Origin: Blepharisma japonicum
Lineage: Eukaryota > Ciliophora > Heterotrichea > Heterotrichida > Blepharismidae
DNA: 64,000 bases
Direction of reading: 5' to 3'
Assembly: GCA_949751835.1 (NCBI GenBank)
Contig: CATKHK010000014.1
Span: 372,001 to 436,000, forward strand
The notes beneath the pieces were generated by a model, which ran no database searches, had not been told where the DNA came from, and was given only the letters and a program-made list of their open reading frames with translations. The position numbers were made by a program, and so were the translations under genes. Shown in pieces: positions 18,594 through 28,094 of the stretch (position 1 is its first letter; each line of letters begins with the position of its first letter).

Positions 18594-20216
18594 ATGGATA
18601 TTCCCATATCAAACCACTCATCTCACCAAATCTCTCCAATTGATAATTCAAGCGGAGACTCAAATGGTGACTATTTGAATTCTCCAGTCTCTCAGAAAAT
18701 GCTTAAACAGGTGACTTATTTTTTGGAAGAAATATATTCTCACATTAATCGAAAAATTTCAAGAGAAAAGCTTAAAAAGGTTCTAGAGGGAGGAGAGGAG
18801 CTTAAAGAAGGCAGATATTTAATCATTAAAATGATTGGAAAAGGCTCATTTGGAAATGTTGTAGAAGCTTATGACAAACTTCGGGAAGAAAAGGTAGCAA
18901 TAAAAATTATCAAAAAAAAGCCATCTTACAGAGGACAAGCTTTGAGAGAAATAAATACTCTAAAAAAGCTGAATGAGTATGATCAAGAAAAAGGCTACAT
19001 TGTAAGGATGCTTGATTACTTCGAATGAAACGGTCACACATGTATCGTTTTTGAATATTTGTCAAAAACTTTATTTCAACTGTTAAGAGATACTAATTTT
19101 AAAGGCCTTGATTTATCAACTGTAAGGCAGTTTGCTTGGCAGTTGATAATGGCCTTATGTTTACTTTCCAAAGGAAATTTAAAAATTGTGCACTGTGATT
19201 TAAAGCCAGAAAATATCATGCTTAAGCACCCAGAAAGAATCGGAATAAAGCTTGTGGACTTTGGAAGTTCTTGTGAAGAGGGACGACAGTATTACAAATA
19301 TGTCCAAAGTATGTATTATAGAGCCCCAGAAGTGCTATTAGGAAAATCTTATGGGCATCCAATTGATATGTGAAGCGTAGGATGTATAATTGCAGAATTA
19401 TTAATAGGGAGACCTTTATTTTATGGACACAGTGAAACTGATCAGATGGTAAATAATATTTAGGCAAAAATAGTTGAAATTCTTGGTGATCCACCAATTA
19501 CCATGCTAATTAGAAGCACAAGGATTAAAAAATATTTTGAGGCATCAAGAATGCCCTTTAAGCTGAAAACTCCCCCTATTCATAAAGATTTAAATAAAAA
19601 ATACCCAAAATCTCTAGCTGAAGCAATTGGGATGGAAAATATTCAAAAAGATACAGAAAAATATAAAAATTTTCTTGATTTATTAGGGAAAATGCTTAAA
19701 TATAATCCAGATGAAAGAATTAAGCCAGCAGAGGCAAGAGAGCATCAGTTCTTCAAAGATGTAAAATATATTTAGGGAAATACTGAAGGCTCTGTCAAAT
19801 TTCAGGCACCACCTCAAAAAGTGCACGAAAGCTCATCTAGATCTCATCAACGATCCAATATTTTCAGCAGCGAAGTTCCATGGCCGACAACAAATATTCC
19901 ATGTGCTTATGCCCCTCGTAAACATGAAAAGAAGCAAAAACCCTCAATAAAACCAATATGTACAAGTATTTTTACATCAAATCAGGAGTCTTTGCATGAT
20001 ACTTCTCCATACTCAAAACAGTCCACAACTGAGTCTCAAACGAGCTCTTTATATCATTCGCCATTTAGAGGCTTATCTAGCGCTGAAGAGATTGATATGA
20101 ATCTGTACAGTGCTTTAATTTCAGGTAGGTTTAATATTCGCCCAGCTTCCCATGAGTCAAGGTCCAATCAAGAAGCCTGTATCCCTTGTAAATTAAATGT
20201 AACCCCAAAGATTTAA
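18594..20216 (+). CDS. DYRK-like dual-specificity protein kinase (CMGC group)
   Basis: About 530 aa with two phase-0 15-nt introns (19449-19463, 19761-19775), both ending in an in-frame TAG. The kinase domain (residues ~75-395) has GKGSFGNVVEAYD, VAIKIIKKK, HCDLKPENIMLKH (active-site Asp), VDFGSSCEEGRQYYKYVQSM and YYRAPEVLLG. The activation loop carries Y-K-Y-V-Q-S, the DYRK pattern whose second Tyr is autophosphorylated. TGA encodes Trp at 19026 and at 19371 (PIDMWSVGCIIAELL, an invariant subdomain IX Trp in many kinases). A Ser/Pro-rich tail (~390-530) follows. In other eukaryotes DYRKs control growth, cell cycle and stress responses; the subfamily is not fixed. Confidence 0.93.
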
Positions 20217-20235
20217 TATTTTAGTAAAATCTATT

Positions 20236-20694
20236 TTATGAGTTAAGGTCTTCTCGAATCTCAACTTCTTGAGGATTATTATTGCCAAGGACCCTTAAAG
20301 CCTGCGAAAAAGCATCTATATGCTGCTGAATTTGTATAGCTGCATCTGAATATCTTTCTAGTTTTTCTTTGATTAAAACTTCTCTTTTATCAATATATTC
20401 TAGTGCTTCATCTGGTTTTAACTCAATATAAAGTCCTGGGATTCCAGTTTCAACAGAAATTAAATCAATATCTGCTTTTGCTTTTACATAAAACTCGCAT
20501 CCAAGATTAATTTTTGTAGTGATCTTTGACAGATCTTGCTCTTTTATGTGTAGAATAATAGACCGAAGCTCATTGCTGAGTTTTAATTACTAATCAATTA
20601 ATTTTTCAGTCATTTGATCTCTTTGATGAATTGCTGCATAAAGATCTGGATAAAGTCTTTCTTCAAGAAACTTCGCAAATTGCTGATTATCCAT
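20236..20694 (-). CDS. UXT-like prefoldin-alpha family subunit
   Basis: One 15-nt intron (20576-20590, phase 2, with stops if retained) joins the two halves into 147 aa. A long N-terminal helix (DNQQFAKFLEERLYPDLYAA) is followed by the beta-hairpin core INLGCEFYVKAKADIDL and GLYIELKPDEALEYIDKRE. A second long helix (LIKEKLERYSDAAIQIQQHI) closes the fold. The core matches UXT, which also reads LGCNFYV...ELTLAEALKFIDRK in animals, better than canonical prefoldin 5. UXT is a subunit of the URI1/R2TP prefoldin-like complex. The 20-nt gap to the kinase gene (convergent) shows how tightly genes pack. Confidence 0.8.
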
Positions 20695-20756
20695 TTTAAT
20701 AAATTATCGATTGTTTGCTAATATTTATTACCCATGCTCATATTAATTTCAATGAA

Positions 20757-21581
20757 TTAAGACGTATATATGCTATCCACTTCAGGGAAATCTTCTTTAT
20801 AGGATTCATTTTCCACAATGAAGTCATCATTCACATCTTTATACCCTTCTCCGCTGCTAATGTTTTCAGTAACTGTATCATCATCTCCACTTGAGCTTCC
20901 TGAATCCCCACTTGCAGTTTCAATGTCTTCAAAATTCGAAAAAATTGTCCTTCCTTCAGTAGCTTGAATTTCTCTATTATTTCCTCTCAAGCTTGTTGGG
21001 AAATTCCCTAACTGCTCTTGTGAGATTTTATATGTGTCTGTAAGAACTATCCAGGTCACGTTAGGAACACAAGGACTTAGAGTTGTGCTTCCTTCGTAGT
21101 ACAGGTATGTATCGATGTCGCCAAGAAAAGACCCAATATCAACTGGGTTTGAAATTTTGAATAGAGATCCTGTTTCTGCGTCTCTAAGCTGAGGATTTCC
21201 AAACCCGATTTCATTTAAAAAATTACTTTGGGAGGAATTTGTGAAAAATGCGGAGATAACTGATTGATAATTGTATTGATCACAGAAAAAGATTTGCATT
21301 TCCATAGGCATGTAGGAGCCTTCTACTTGATGCTCACTGGGACTTCTAAAAATAATCCCAGTTGACCAAAAGTAAGAGTTTGCCCATAAGAATCCTCCGA
21401 AATCTCCATCGATTCTGAGATTGTTTCCATCGTGGTATAAAATTGCACCGTCTTGAGATCCTAAATAAAAATCAATTTCTGGATCGTAATATGAGAAGGG
21501 AGATCGAACATCGATTGGAGATTGAAGTTCCCCATCACAGTCATCTCCAAGAGCTATAGTTAATAAAAGGTAAAACCACAT
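20757..21581 (-). CDS. Secreted alpha-carbonic anhydrase-related protein, zinc site lost
   Basis: The 274-aa protein has a signal peptide (MWFYLLLTIALG) and an alpha-carbonic anhydrase fold: LQSPIDV, GIIFRSPSEHQVEGSYMPME, GSTTLSPCVPNVTWIVLTD. The zinc ligands are absent: the FHFH position reads IFRS and the EMH position reads EMQI. It should therefore not hydrate CO2 and belongs with CA-related proteins. A Ser/Asp/Glu-rich tail follows (GDSGSSSGDDDTV) with no clear GPI-anchor segment. No intron; four Trp, all UGG. A second alpha-CA with the His intact is at 31868-32686. Confidence 0.85.
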   Translation of the reverse strand: MWFYLLLTIALGDDCDGELQSPIDVRSPFSYYDPEIDFYLGSQDGAILYHDGNNLRIDGDFGGFLWANSYFWSTGIIFRSPSEHQVEGSYMPMEMQIFFCDQYNYQSVISAFFTNSSQSNFLNEIGFGNPQLRDAETGSLFKISNPVDIGSFLGDIDTYLYYEGSTTLSPCVPNVTWIVLTDTYKISQEQLGNFPTSLRGNNREIQATEGRTIFSNFEDIETASGDSGSSSGDDDTVTENISSGEGYKDVNDDFIVENESYKEDFPEVDSIYTS

Positions 21582-23085
21582 TAAACGACTATTATTTATT
21601 AAGGGAAATGGAATTTTTACTTTGATACTTTAAATAACTCTTTTATGTGCTTATGGCAATTTGATATAAAAATCAAATGTCTAATTGATACAATCTTTAA
21701 AATTAAAGTTTCCTAAAAGCTATTTGAATAATGGAATAAAATTTAAAATAAGCTAAAGGCTAAGAAAATGTAATCAGCTATATTATTCATATCTATTCTT
21801 AAAAAGTCAGCTGTCAACGAAATTTTATACTTTGTAAAAGATACCATATAGAATCAACTATAATACCAGCTCTTCAGTGCTTAGAAGGCATCTTTTATTC
21901 AGAATATTATTTATTACTAGAGTTTATTTTTTCATTCTATGAGTAAAATGCCATTATTTTAGATTCAGCCTTCATGGTATATATTGTCAGTATGATATTA
22001 TTAAACAATGAATCATTTTGCTAATCGCAAATATAGTTTTCATTGAAGTTATAAAATTCTTATTTAATTTTAAAATAAACTGCATTTTAGTTTATTTTTA
22101 TTTGCGCTTTTCTAAATATTAATCTTACTTCAATAATTCTAGTAACTAAATTATTGATATCGAGTTCCGACTTAAGGCATAAACACTTTTGGGCAAATAT
22201 AAGAATAATAATTTCTTTTGAATTATTTATAAATTTTTCTGATATTTCTCAACTATTTTTTGAGAATTAGCATTATCCTATTGGAGTTATTAATTATCTC
22301 GCCAAAGATTTTATATTAGGGAATAAGGACTTTAGTAGAATACTTTGTAGTTATATTGCTTGTCAAAAAAGAAAGAATATATCTGATGAGTAAAGCAGTA
22401 ATTTTTTGAATAATAAAATTTTTAAAATGTTCAATAATCAAATTATATATTCTAGAACAATTTGCAAATATAAAAATGCAAATTATTTGATTCTATAAAA
22501 TATCAAATTAAACTCGTTATACTTCCTTCTTGAATAATCTCTTTGATTTATTCATTAAATCCATTTTTAATCCAAAATCCTCTAGAGAGAAATATGAAAT
22601 CCAATAAATGGACCAATATTTAATTAAAATTGATTCCCTTTGAAGCTATTCCAAAATAATGATAGCAATCAACAAATTAAGATAAAATAATTACTCGTAG
22701 ATGTATTTCTATCAATTCTGAGAAAATTATCAGAAATTGGTTATTATATGAATTTAGCCTTAAAAGTGCTAAATGCTTAATCTCAAAGAATATCGCACTG
22801 TAGCTCAGGGATTTTTTATTGATTTCAGAGGTCAACATCCGTGTAGCCGACATTTCTTTTCTTAGAACTATTTCAGATTGTCAATATGACGAAATTTAAA
22901 TCTCATATTTAATACTTTAAAAATGCTTAATAATCTCCTAATGTAATAAAGACTAATCTCAATTGTGCTAATCAGCAGCCAAAAGCTCAGGAACCTTCTT
23001 GGCTGTCATCATAATTTTTAAACAAAATAAAGTATATTCTAGAACAATATGGAACATTTCAAAGACTTAATCATATAATTATATG
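21582..23085. other. Long AT-rich spacer upstream of the HSF gene
   Basis: About 1.5 kb without a gene on either strand. It contains two exact copies of TATATTCTAGAACAAT (22446-22461 and 23033-23048), each holding an HSE-type TTCnnGAA, and one hairpin: CAGCCAA (22976-22982) pairs with TTGGCTG (22999-23005). A tRNA-like GTAGCTCAGGGA at ~22800 has no matching acceptor or T-arm. Confidence 0.5.
23033..23048 (+). promoter_or_regulatory. Heat-shock-element-like site before HSF
   Basis: TATATTCTAGAACAAT contains TTC-TA-GAA, an inverted nTTCnnGAAn pair, 41 bp upstream of the HSF start codon. An exact 16-bp copy lies ~590 bp further up (22446). A site recognised by HSF in front of an HSF gene would allow autoregulation; binding is inferred, not shown. 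Confidence 0.4.
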
Positions 23086-23661
23086 ATGAAGCGAAAGCGT
23101 TCCAAGTCGGCTAGGCCGACATCCTTTTTATCCAAAACATTCGATTTGTTGGGTTTACACGAGTTCCAGGAAATAGTCAGTTGAAGCGATGATGGAAAAT
23201 CTTTTATAATCAAAAATCAAGGGGACTTTGCGAATCAGGTGCTCCCTTTATATTTCAAGCACAAGAACCTGGCTAGTTTTATAAGACAGCTTAATATGTA
23301 TGATTTTCATAAACTTCGTGACTCGGGCGACGAGCATATTTTTAGTCATCCGTTCTTCGTAAAAGGTAAGAAAAGCCTTTTAGGTCAAATCCACAGGAAA
23401 ACTTCTGAATTTTATCCTCCACCCATTCCTAGAATTGTTCAACAAGCATCTGAGCCACTCATTGAAAAATGTCAAGCACTTGAGGCAAGCCAAATTGAAA
23501 TGCAAAATACTATAGATACACTTGAAAAGAAGTATAGAGAGACGTGTGAAATGAATCAGCGACTTGTGGTGGAGCTTTTGAATGCCAGAGAGCGTGAAGA
23601 AAGATTGAATCAAATTTTATATAGAACTTCAATATACAGTTCTTTCTTTAATATGATCTAA
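23086..23661 (+). CDS. Heat shock transcription factor (HSF-type DNA-binding protein)
   Basis: The 191-aa protein starts MKRKRSKSARPTSFLSKTFD. The HSF DNA-binding domain fills residues ~15-105: IVSWSDDGKSFIIKNQGDF, VLPLYFKHKNLASFIRQLNM and YDFHKLRDSG, with the recognition-helix block FKHKNLASFIRQLN nearly invariant. TGA at 23182 is the conserved Trp of the W-S block, so the start upstream of it is required. A coiled coil (~125-180) would be the trimerisation region (HR-A/B). No transactivation domain is visible and the protein is shorter than most animal and plant HSFs. No intron. The plus-strand hairpin GTCGGCTAGGCCGAC near 23106 is part of the coding start. Confidence 0.92.
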
Positions 23662-23844
23662 GAAATGAGGATCATCATCAATTCAAACAAATAAGCCTTG
23701 GATAGAGTTGTAAATTTTGTAAAACACATATAACAAAAATAGTAAGATGGGAGGTTGATATTAATAGTTTAATATGGTTTACTGAAACCATTTTTCATAT
23801 GAAAAATATCAATCTTAATAATTAATTATGCATTTTCAGTGTTT

Positions 23845-24888
23845 CTATAGCCTTTTAAAGTGATTGCCAACGTATAAGTTCATCCTGGCAGTCCCAATTT
23901 GTATTTCAATATCTTCAATGTCTCGTTTTAATTTCTTTCTTTTGTTTGTTATGTCTACTCTTACCTTCTTTTCCTCCTCAATCTTAATATATAATAATTC
24001 CAATTCGGATGCTAAATTCTGAATAATAATTACCTCTCTTTTTTTCCTCAAAATGTCAAATAATTCAGGCTCTGCTTTATACTTTTGTATATTAGCTTGA
24101 ATTGTTTTAATTTTTTGCTCAAATTCTTCTTTTAGCTTTAATTTAAACATTTTTCTTTTCTCAAGAACTTCGTTCCAGTCCATGCCACATTTTTTTGAGA
24201 AGTCTTTTCTTTTCCTAATAAGTTCTTGAGCTTTTGATATTTTATCAGTATAATCTATTCTATCTTCAATTATTTTGTGCTCCTTTTCTATGATTTTTTC
24301 TTCAATTTGTTCAATTTTTTTTTCCAGATTGTTTTTTGGCTTTAATGCTTCTTTTATTTTCCTTTTTATCAAATTGTAAATATCCATTGCAAGCTCTTTG
24401 CTGTTTCCTGAAAATTTATTATCTAGCAACTTCTTCTTAATTCTTTCAGAACTTTCTTCTAATTCAGATAACTCAGAAATACTATTAGATCTCAATATAG
24501 AATGCTTTGATTTTATATTTCTCAGTGTTTCTTGTGCCTCAGCTAAGATTTTTTCATTATTCTCTGTTTCATCAACAGCTTGATTATAATTTTCTTTGAG
24601 ATTTTTGATATGCAATTTTGCAGCTTGGCATTGATGTGTTAAATTACTGAGTTTTTCTTTTTCATATATCGTATTCTGGTTCGCTGATTCCAAATCACTA
24701 GTCAAATTCCCAATTTGCAAATTAGCTTGAAATAAATTCACTGATAAAGATCTAATGTTCAAATCTAGCTGTCTTAATTGTACCCTCCTATCATCAATTT
24801 CGTTCATCAAATTGTTCAGCTGATCAAAAAGCTTATTACAATGATCGTTCTGCTTCTCAACTAAGATTTTCAAAGGATATTTTTTCAT
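23845..24888 (-). CDS. Coiled-coil protein of unknown function
   Basis: The 347-aa protein is almost entirely coiled coil, from QLNNLMNEIDDRRVQLRQLD near the start to KRDIEDIEIQIGTARMNL at the end. A short break around residues 125-160 contains SNSISELSELEESSERI. There is no domain I can name, no membrane segment and a single Trp (UGG). It could be a structural component of the cortex or cilium. No intron. Its upstream neighbour on the same strand (the TraB-like gene) stops only 57 bp away. Confidence 0.75.
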   Translation of the reverse strand: MKKYPLKILVEKQNDHCNKLFDQLNNLMNEIDDRRVQLRQLDLNIRSLSVNLFQANLQIGNLTSDLESANQNTIYEKEKLSNLTHQCQAAKLHIKNLKENYNQAVDETENNEKILAEAQETLRNIKSKHSILRSNSISELSELEESSERIKKKLLDNKFSGNSKELAMDIYNLIKRKIKEALKPKNNLEKKIEQIEEKIIEKEHKIIEDRIDYTDKISKAQELIRKRKDFSKKCGMDWNEVLEKRKMFKLKLKEEFEQKIKTIQANIQKYKAEPELFDILRKKREVIIIQNLASELELLYIKIEEEKKVRVDITNKRKKLKRDIEDIEIQIGTARMNLYVGNHFKRL

Positions 24889-24945
24889 GCTGTTGGCTAT
24901 TGAGCCTTCTTGAGATTATAATCAAATTATTAATAATTTAAAATC

Positions 24946-26139
24946 CTAAGCTTTGTCTATTAGTTTTTTTATTGAATCTGGAAGCCTCAGCCTATCTTCG
25001 ACAAAATGCTGATATTGGAAATATTTTTGCTTGAAGATTTCTTTGTATTTTTGTTTATCTTCAGGCGCTATTTCTGATTTTGTTCCAATATATGGAAATG
25101 GATTTTTTGTATACTTGGAAGCCCAAATGTTTGTTTCAAGAATAACATCAAGAAAAGCATGCTTCTCTATTAAAATTTCATTAGTATCTTCTGGAATTTT
25201 AGGTGGTATTTCACAAGCGTCTTTAAATGAAAGATTATCAGCCTCCTTTCATATTTCTGGAAGTGCCAGATATGTAGGATTATTTACAAAACTTACCACT
25301 GAATCATTTTCTTTCATATATTCATTGTGGACTGAAGCTATATATATATCTCTTGGATATTGGAAAATCTGAGGAAATTGATCATACGCAATATTTTCTA
25401 GAGTAATTATTTTTTCGCTCGTTCTAAAATGCTCATTTAAGCCTTCAACCATTTCTGAGGCTATTTCTGTCAACTCTTTCAAGCTGTATTTGTTTGCAAT
25501 ATGCATTCTTAATAGAGGCTCTGGCATATCTATAAGTGCTATTTCATTCTGCCCGTATAAAGAGAAAACCAGCAATGGAGTCATATATGGAAACTTCAAA
25601 GGCACATTTCCCAAGATGTGTGCTAATACAGCCTCTGAATATTCTTTGAATTGTTCTGATTTATCATTAATTTCATCAACACTTTTCACAGCTCTAATAT
25701 TTGATAGAGCGGTATTAAGGTCTATTTTTTTCCCTGTTTCAATCATCTTAATAATATCAATGACTTCCATGCCAGCTTCAATTTCGTTTAAACCATTGGG
25801 AGCTGGGTTTTCCATGTCACGTTCTTGTATATTAACTGCATGATTAGGGTCTCTATTAGCAAATTCCTGCTCAATGTGTCGAAATCTTTTCATATAATGC
25901 ATTGGGTCAAGCTGTAAAAGAATAATTGAAGGTTTATAATCAGCAATTGCTAAGAGTAAAGGCTCTTCTTCTTGCTTCTCAAAGTCAAGTTCGGTTTTTG
26001 GCACACCATGCAGGCCAAGGCGTTTAGAATCTCCTAATTTCATTTCAAATTTTGATATTTCAGTCATTCCAGCAGACTTTTTAGCAAAGCCAAGCCATAA
26101 GTCTTTGCTTAAAACACTGAAATGTCTTCTAAAGATCAT
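24946..26139 (-). CDS. Possible TraB/TRABD-like protein
   Basis: The 397-aa protein begins MIFRRHFSVLSKDLWLGFAK, an amphipathic basic start that could be a mitochondrial presequence. Two stretches resemble TraB-domain proteins: an early block IADYKPSIILLQLDPMHYMK (compare the family's 'P-x-V-x-V-E-L' strand) and a late block YPRDIYIASVHNEYMKEN (compare the R-D-x-Y-x-A helix). TGA at 25249 is read as Trp (PEIWKEAD) and joins the last 101 codons. No intron and no clear membrane segment. The assignment rests on weak similarity; otherwise it is an orphan. Confidence 0.5.
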
Positions 26140-26222
26140 ATTAATTCAGGGTAATAAAATAATACTTAAATTTATTGATTTTAATTATTTTAGAATTGAT
26201 ATTGAACTTATTTAGTTGAAAA

Positions 26223-27041
26223 TTAACTTCCATAAGCAAAATCTGCAATAAACTTATAAATCAAAAATCCAAAGAAATTTCCACCATTCCAGTTAAAATT
26301 TAGCAGCAAAAAGGCTCCTAGCCACCCTTTATGGTCAAATATGTGAAAAAGTGGAAATTTTATATCTTTTCAGCATTCATGTACACAATTTACATTCATA
26401 TATTTCATTTGTTTTTTAAAAGGAATTTCGAAAGGAATGCAAAGTCTACTCATATTTGTGACTAATATAACCATTCATACAGACATCGGAAACGACCTCC
26501 AAGGCATCTCTTCTGCTGCTAAGAGTGTCAGAGGAATAAATCATAAATGATGAGTTGCAGTCAGTACTTTTGTTCATGTCGTTTCTTTCCATGTCAAATA
26601 TCTAGCTACTCCTAATTTAAATTTTCCAGTCAGTATAAAGCTGATAACATCTAGCCAATAAAGTGTTTGGTCAAGCGCAACTGCCGCAGCTCCAGCACAC
26701 ATCATATCAATTCTTCCTAAAATTGAACTTAAAGCAGTCATGATTAAGCTGACATTGCACTGCCAAAACATGTCATAAATAGCGATTTGCTCTGATTATA
26801 TATTACTATCTTGCAGCCAACGGGATATAAAAACAATAAAAGCATATATAAATAAAAAGATTCCCAGTTTTAATTGTGTAGCTGTCGGCTTTGTGTCTTT
26901 TTCATCGCTGAGTTTTCATAAGAGAAAGAAACAGCTAATTATTGTAATAAGGTAAGAGAATATTGGATGAGCATATGATTGGTGTTTTGGATCAAATTTT
27001 CCAGTCGAGCTTAAATAATTTAAAGCTGACCAAACAGCCAT
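26223..27041 (-). CDS. Multi-spanning membrane protein, unknown family
   Basis: One 15-nt intron (26792-26806, phase 1, contains TAA) joins the frame into 267 aa. It has about six hydrophobic segments: YLITIISCFFLLWKL, GIFLFIYAFIVFISRWL, CNVSLIMTALSSIL, YWLDVISFILTG, LWFIPLTLLAAEE and MVILVTNMSRLCIPF. Five TGA codons and eight TGG codons encode Trp, an unusually Trp-rich protein. HHLW and HECWKDIKFPLFHIFDH give several His in loops. I do not recognise the family; the size and topology would fit a small transporter or a membrane enzyme. Confidence 0.7.
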
Positions 27042-27471
27042 TTTTTAAATGCGGAATTAGATGCAGAAAAATTTCGATATTACATTAATAGTTTAGGTAA
27101 GATTAAAGCATTTTAAGTTATTTGGTCAAACAAAATTTAAGTTTTAAATTGTTGTTTAGATGAGGAAAAATTTCTCTAAGCTGCTTTTGGATTTAGAATA
27201 CCAAAATTATTAAATATTAATACTAAAAGCTTTAATAAGATGGCTGTGAAAATTATTTTGTATCAGTTTCTTATAAATTTAATATGTTTTAGGATTTCAT
27301 TGCATTTCTTGATCAGAAATGCTATTAAAATTATTATTCTGTATAGAATTCTGCACCTATAATTTATTCAAGATGAGCAATAATGAATTAGTAATGATCT
27401 TCAGAAGAGCTTCAGAGTTTTTAATGATCGCAGATTCACTGATTGTAGAGCAGTTATTAAAATTGAGGTAA
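27042..27471. other. Intergenic spacer with a short upstream frame
   Basis: AT-rich spacer between divergent genes. A 32-codon frame from 27373 (MSNNELVMIFRRASEFLMIA) ends in TAA directly before the ATG of the small gene at 27472. No 15-nt intron fits there, so it may be an upstream ORF or chance. Confidence 0.4.
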
Positions 27472-27762
27472 ATGTTTAATGATGATCATAATCGATCAGA
27501 TATTGCACATATTGAAGAGTTATATTCCAATACTAGAGAAAAACAGCTTTATAGTCAATTGAGTTCATTAACCGATTTTGCACACCCTTCTGACGCTTTT
27601 GGAGATTTGTATCCATATAAGCATTACAAACTATGAGCTAATATTAAACCTGACAAAAAATACGCAATTGTTTCTATTAGTGGAAAAGATACCAAGTGGT
27701 GGTCAGCTCATTACGGTGCGAGGTTTGGATATTGCTATGCTCGGATTTTTTATGAAGAATAA
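27472..27762 (+). CDS. Small orphan protein
   Basis: The 96-aa frame begins MFNDDHNRSDIAHIEELYSN and ends GARFGYCYARIFYEE, with one TGA as Trp at 27634 (YKLWAN). It is Tyr/His-rich with no membrane segment or named domain. The upstream short frame (from 27373) is in the same frame and separated only by TAA, so a longer gene with a non-canonical intron is possible but not supported. Confidence 0.5.
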
Positions 27763-28094
27763 TTATTGATGTAATCAATATTTATTAATATTTCTCAATG
27801 AAAATTAAAAATTTAAAAATAAACAGTATTATAAGCATTTGAATTATAATTCATATAATAAGATATTGCTATAAACAAAATTCATTTTACTTCATTTGAT
27901 TGTCCTTCGGTAATTAATTCTAGAAAATTCTTTTCCAATTAAATCAATTCTCGAAAAGCTCGGTCTTTTCGAAAATTCCTTAAAATTATTTTACTTTAAT
28001 TTTCTGCTTCAAAACACCTTAAAAATAGAAATAAATTATTTCTCCCTTTTTGCCATGTTAAATTGCACACTTAAATAACACGTGTATAATAAAA
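27763..28094 (+). promoter_or_regulatory. BiP promoter region with heat-shock elements
   Basis: The spacer before the ER Hsp70 gene holds a perfect three-unit heat-shock element, TTC-TA-GAA-AA-TTC (27918-27930), a TTC-TC-GAA pair (27948-27955) and a GAA-AA-TTC pair (27971-27978). ACACGTGT, a palindrome with the CACGTG core, lies at 28078-28085, 10 bp before the start codon. HSE spacing follows the nGAAn rule established for eukaryotic HSF. The CACGTG site could be an ER-stress or E-box element, which is speculative. Confidence 0.6.

Noticed and set aside
22795-22860. Possible tRNA (GTAGCTCAGGGA resembles a D-arm)
   Set aside because: No acceptor stem, anticodon stem or GGTTCGAAT-type T-arm can be placed around it.
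23100-23125. Hairpin GTCGGCTAGGCCGAC as a structured RNA or operator
   Set aside because: It is inside the first codons of the HSF gene, which must start upstream because the DNA-binding domain begins there.
27373-27471. Upstream exon joined to the small gene at 27472
   Set aside because: No GTA-N6-A-N3-AG 15-mer or 16-mer would remove the TAA while keeping the frame.
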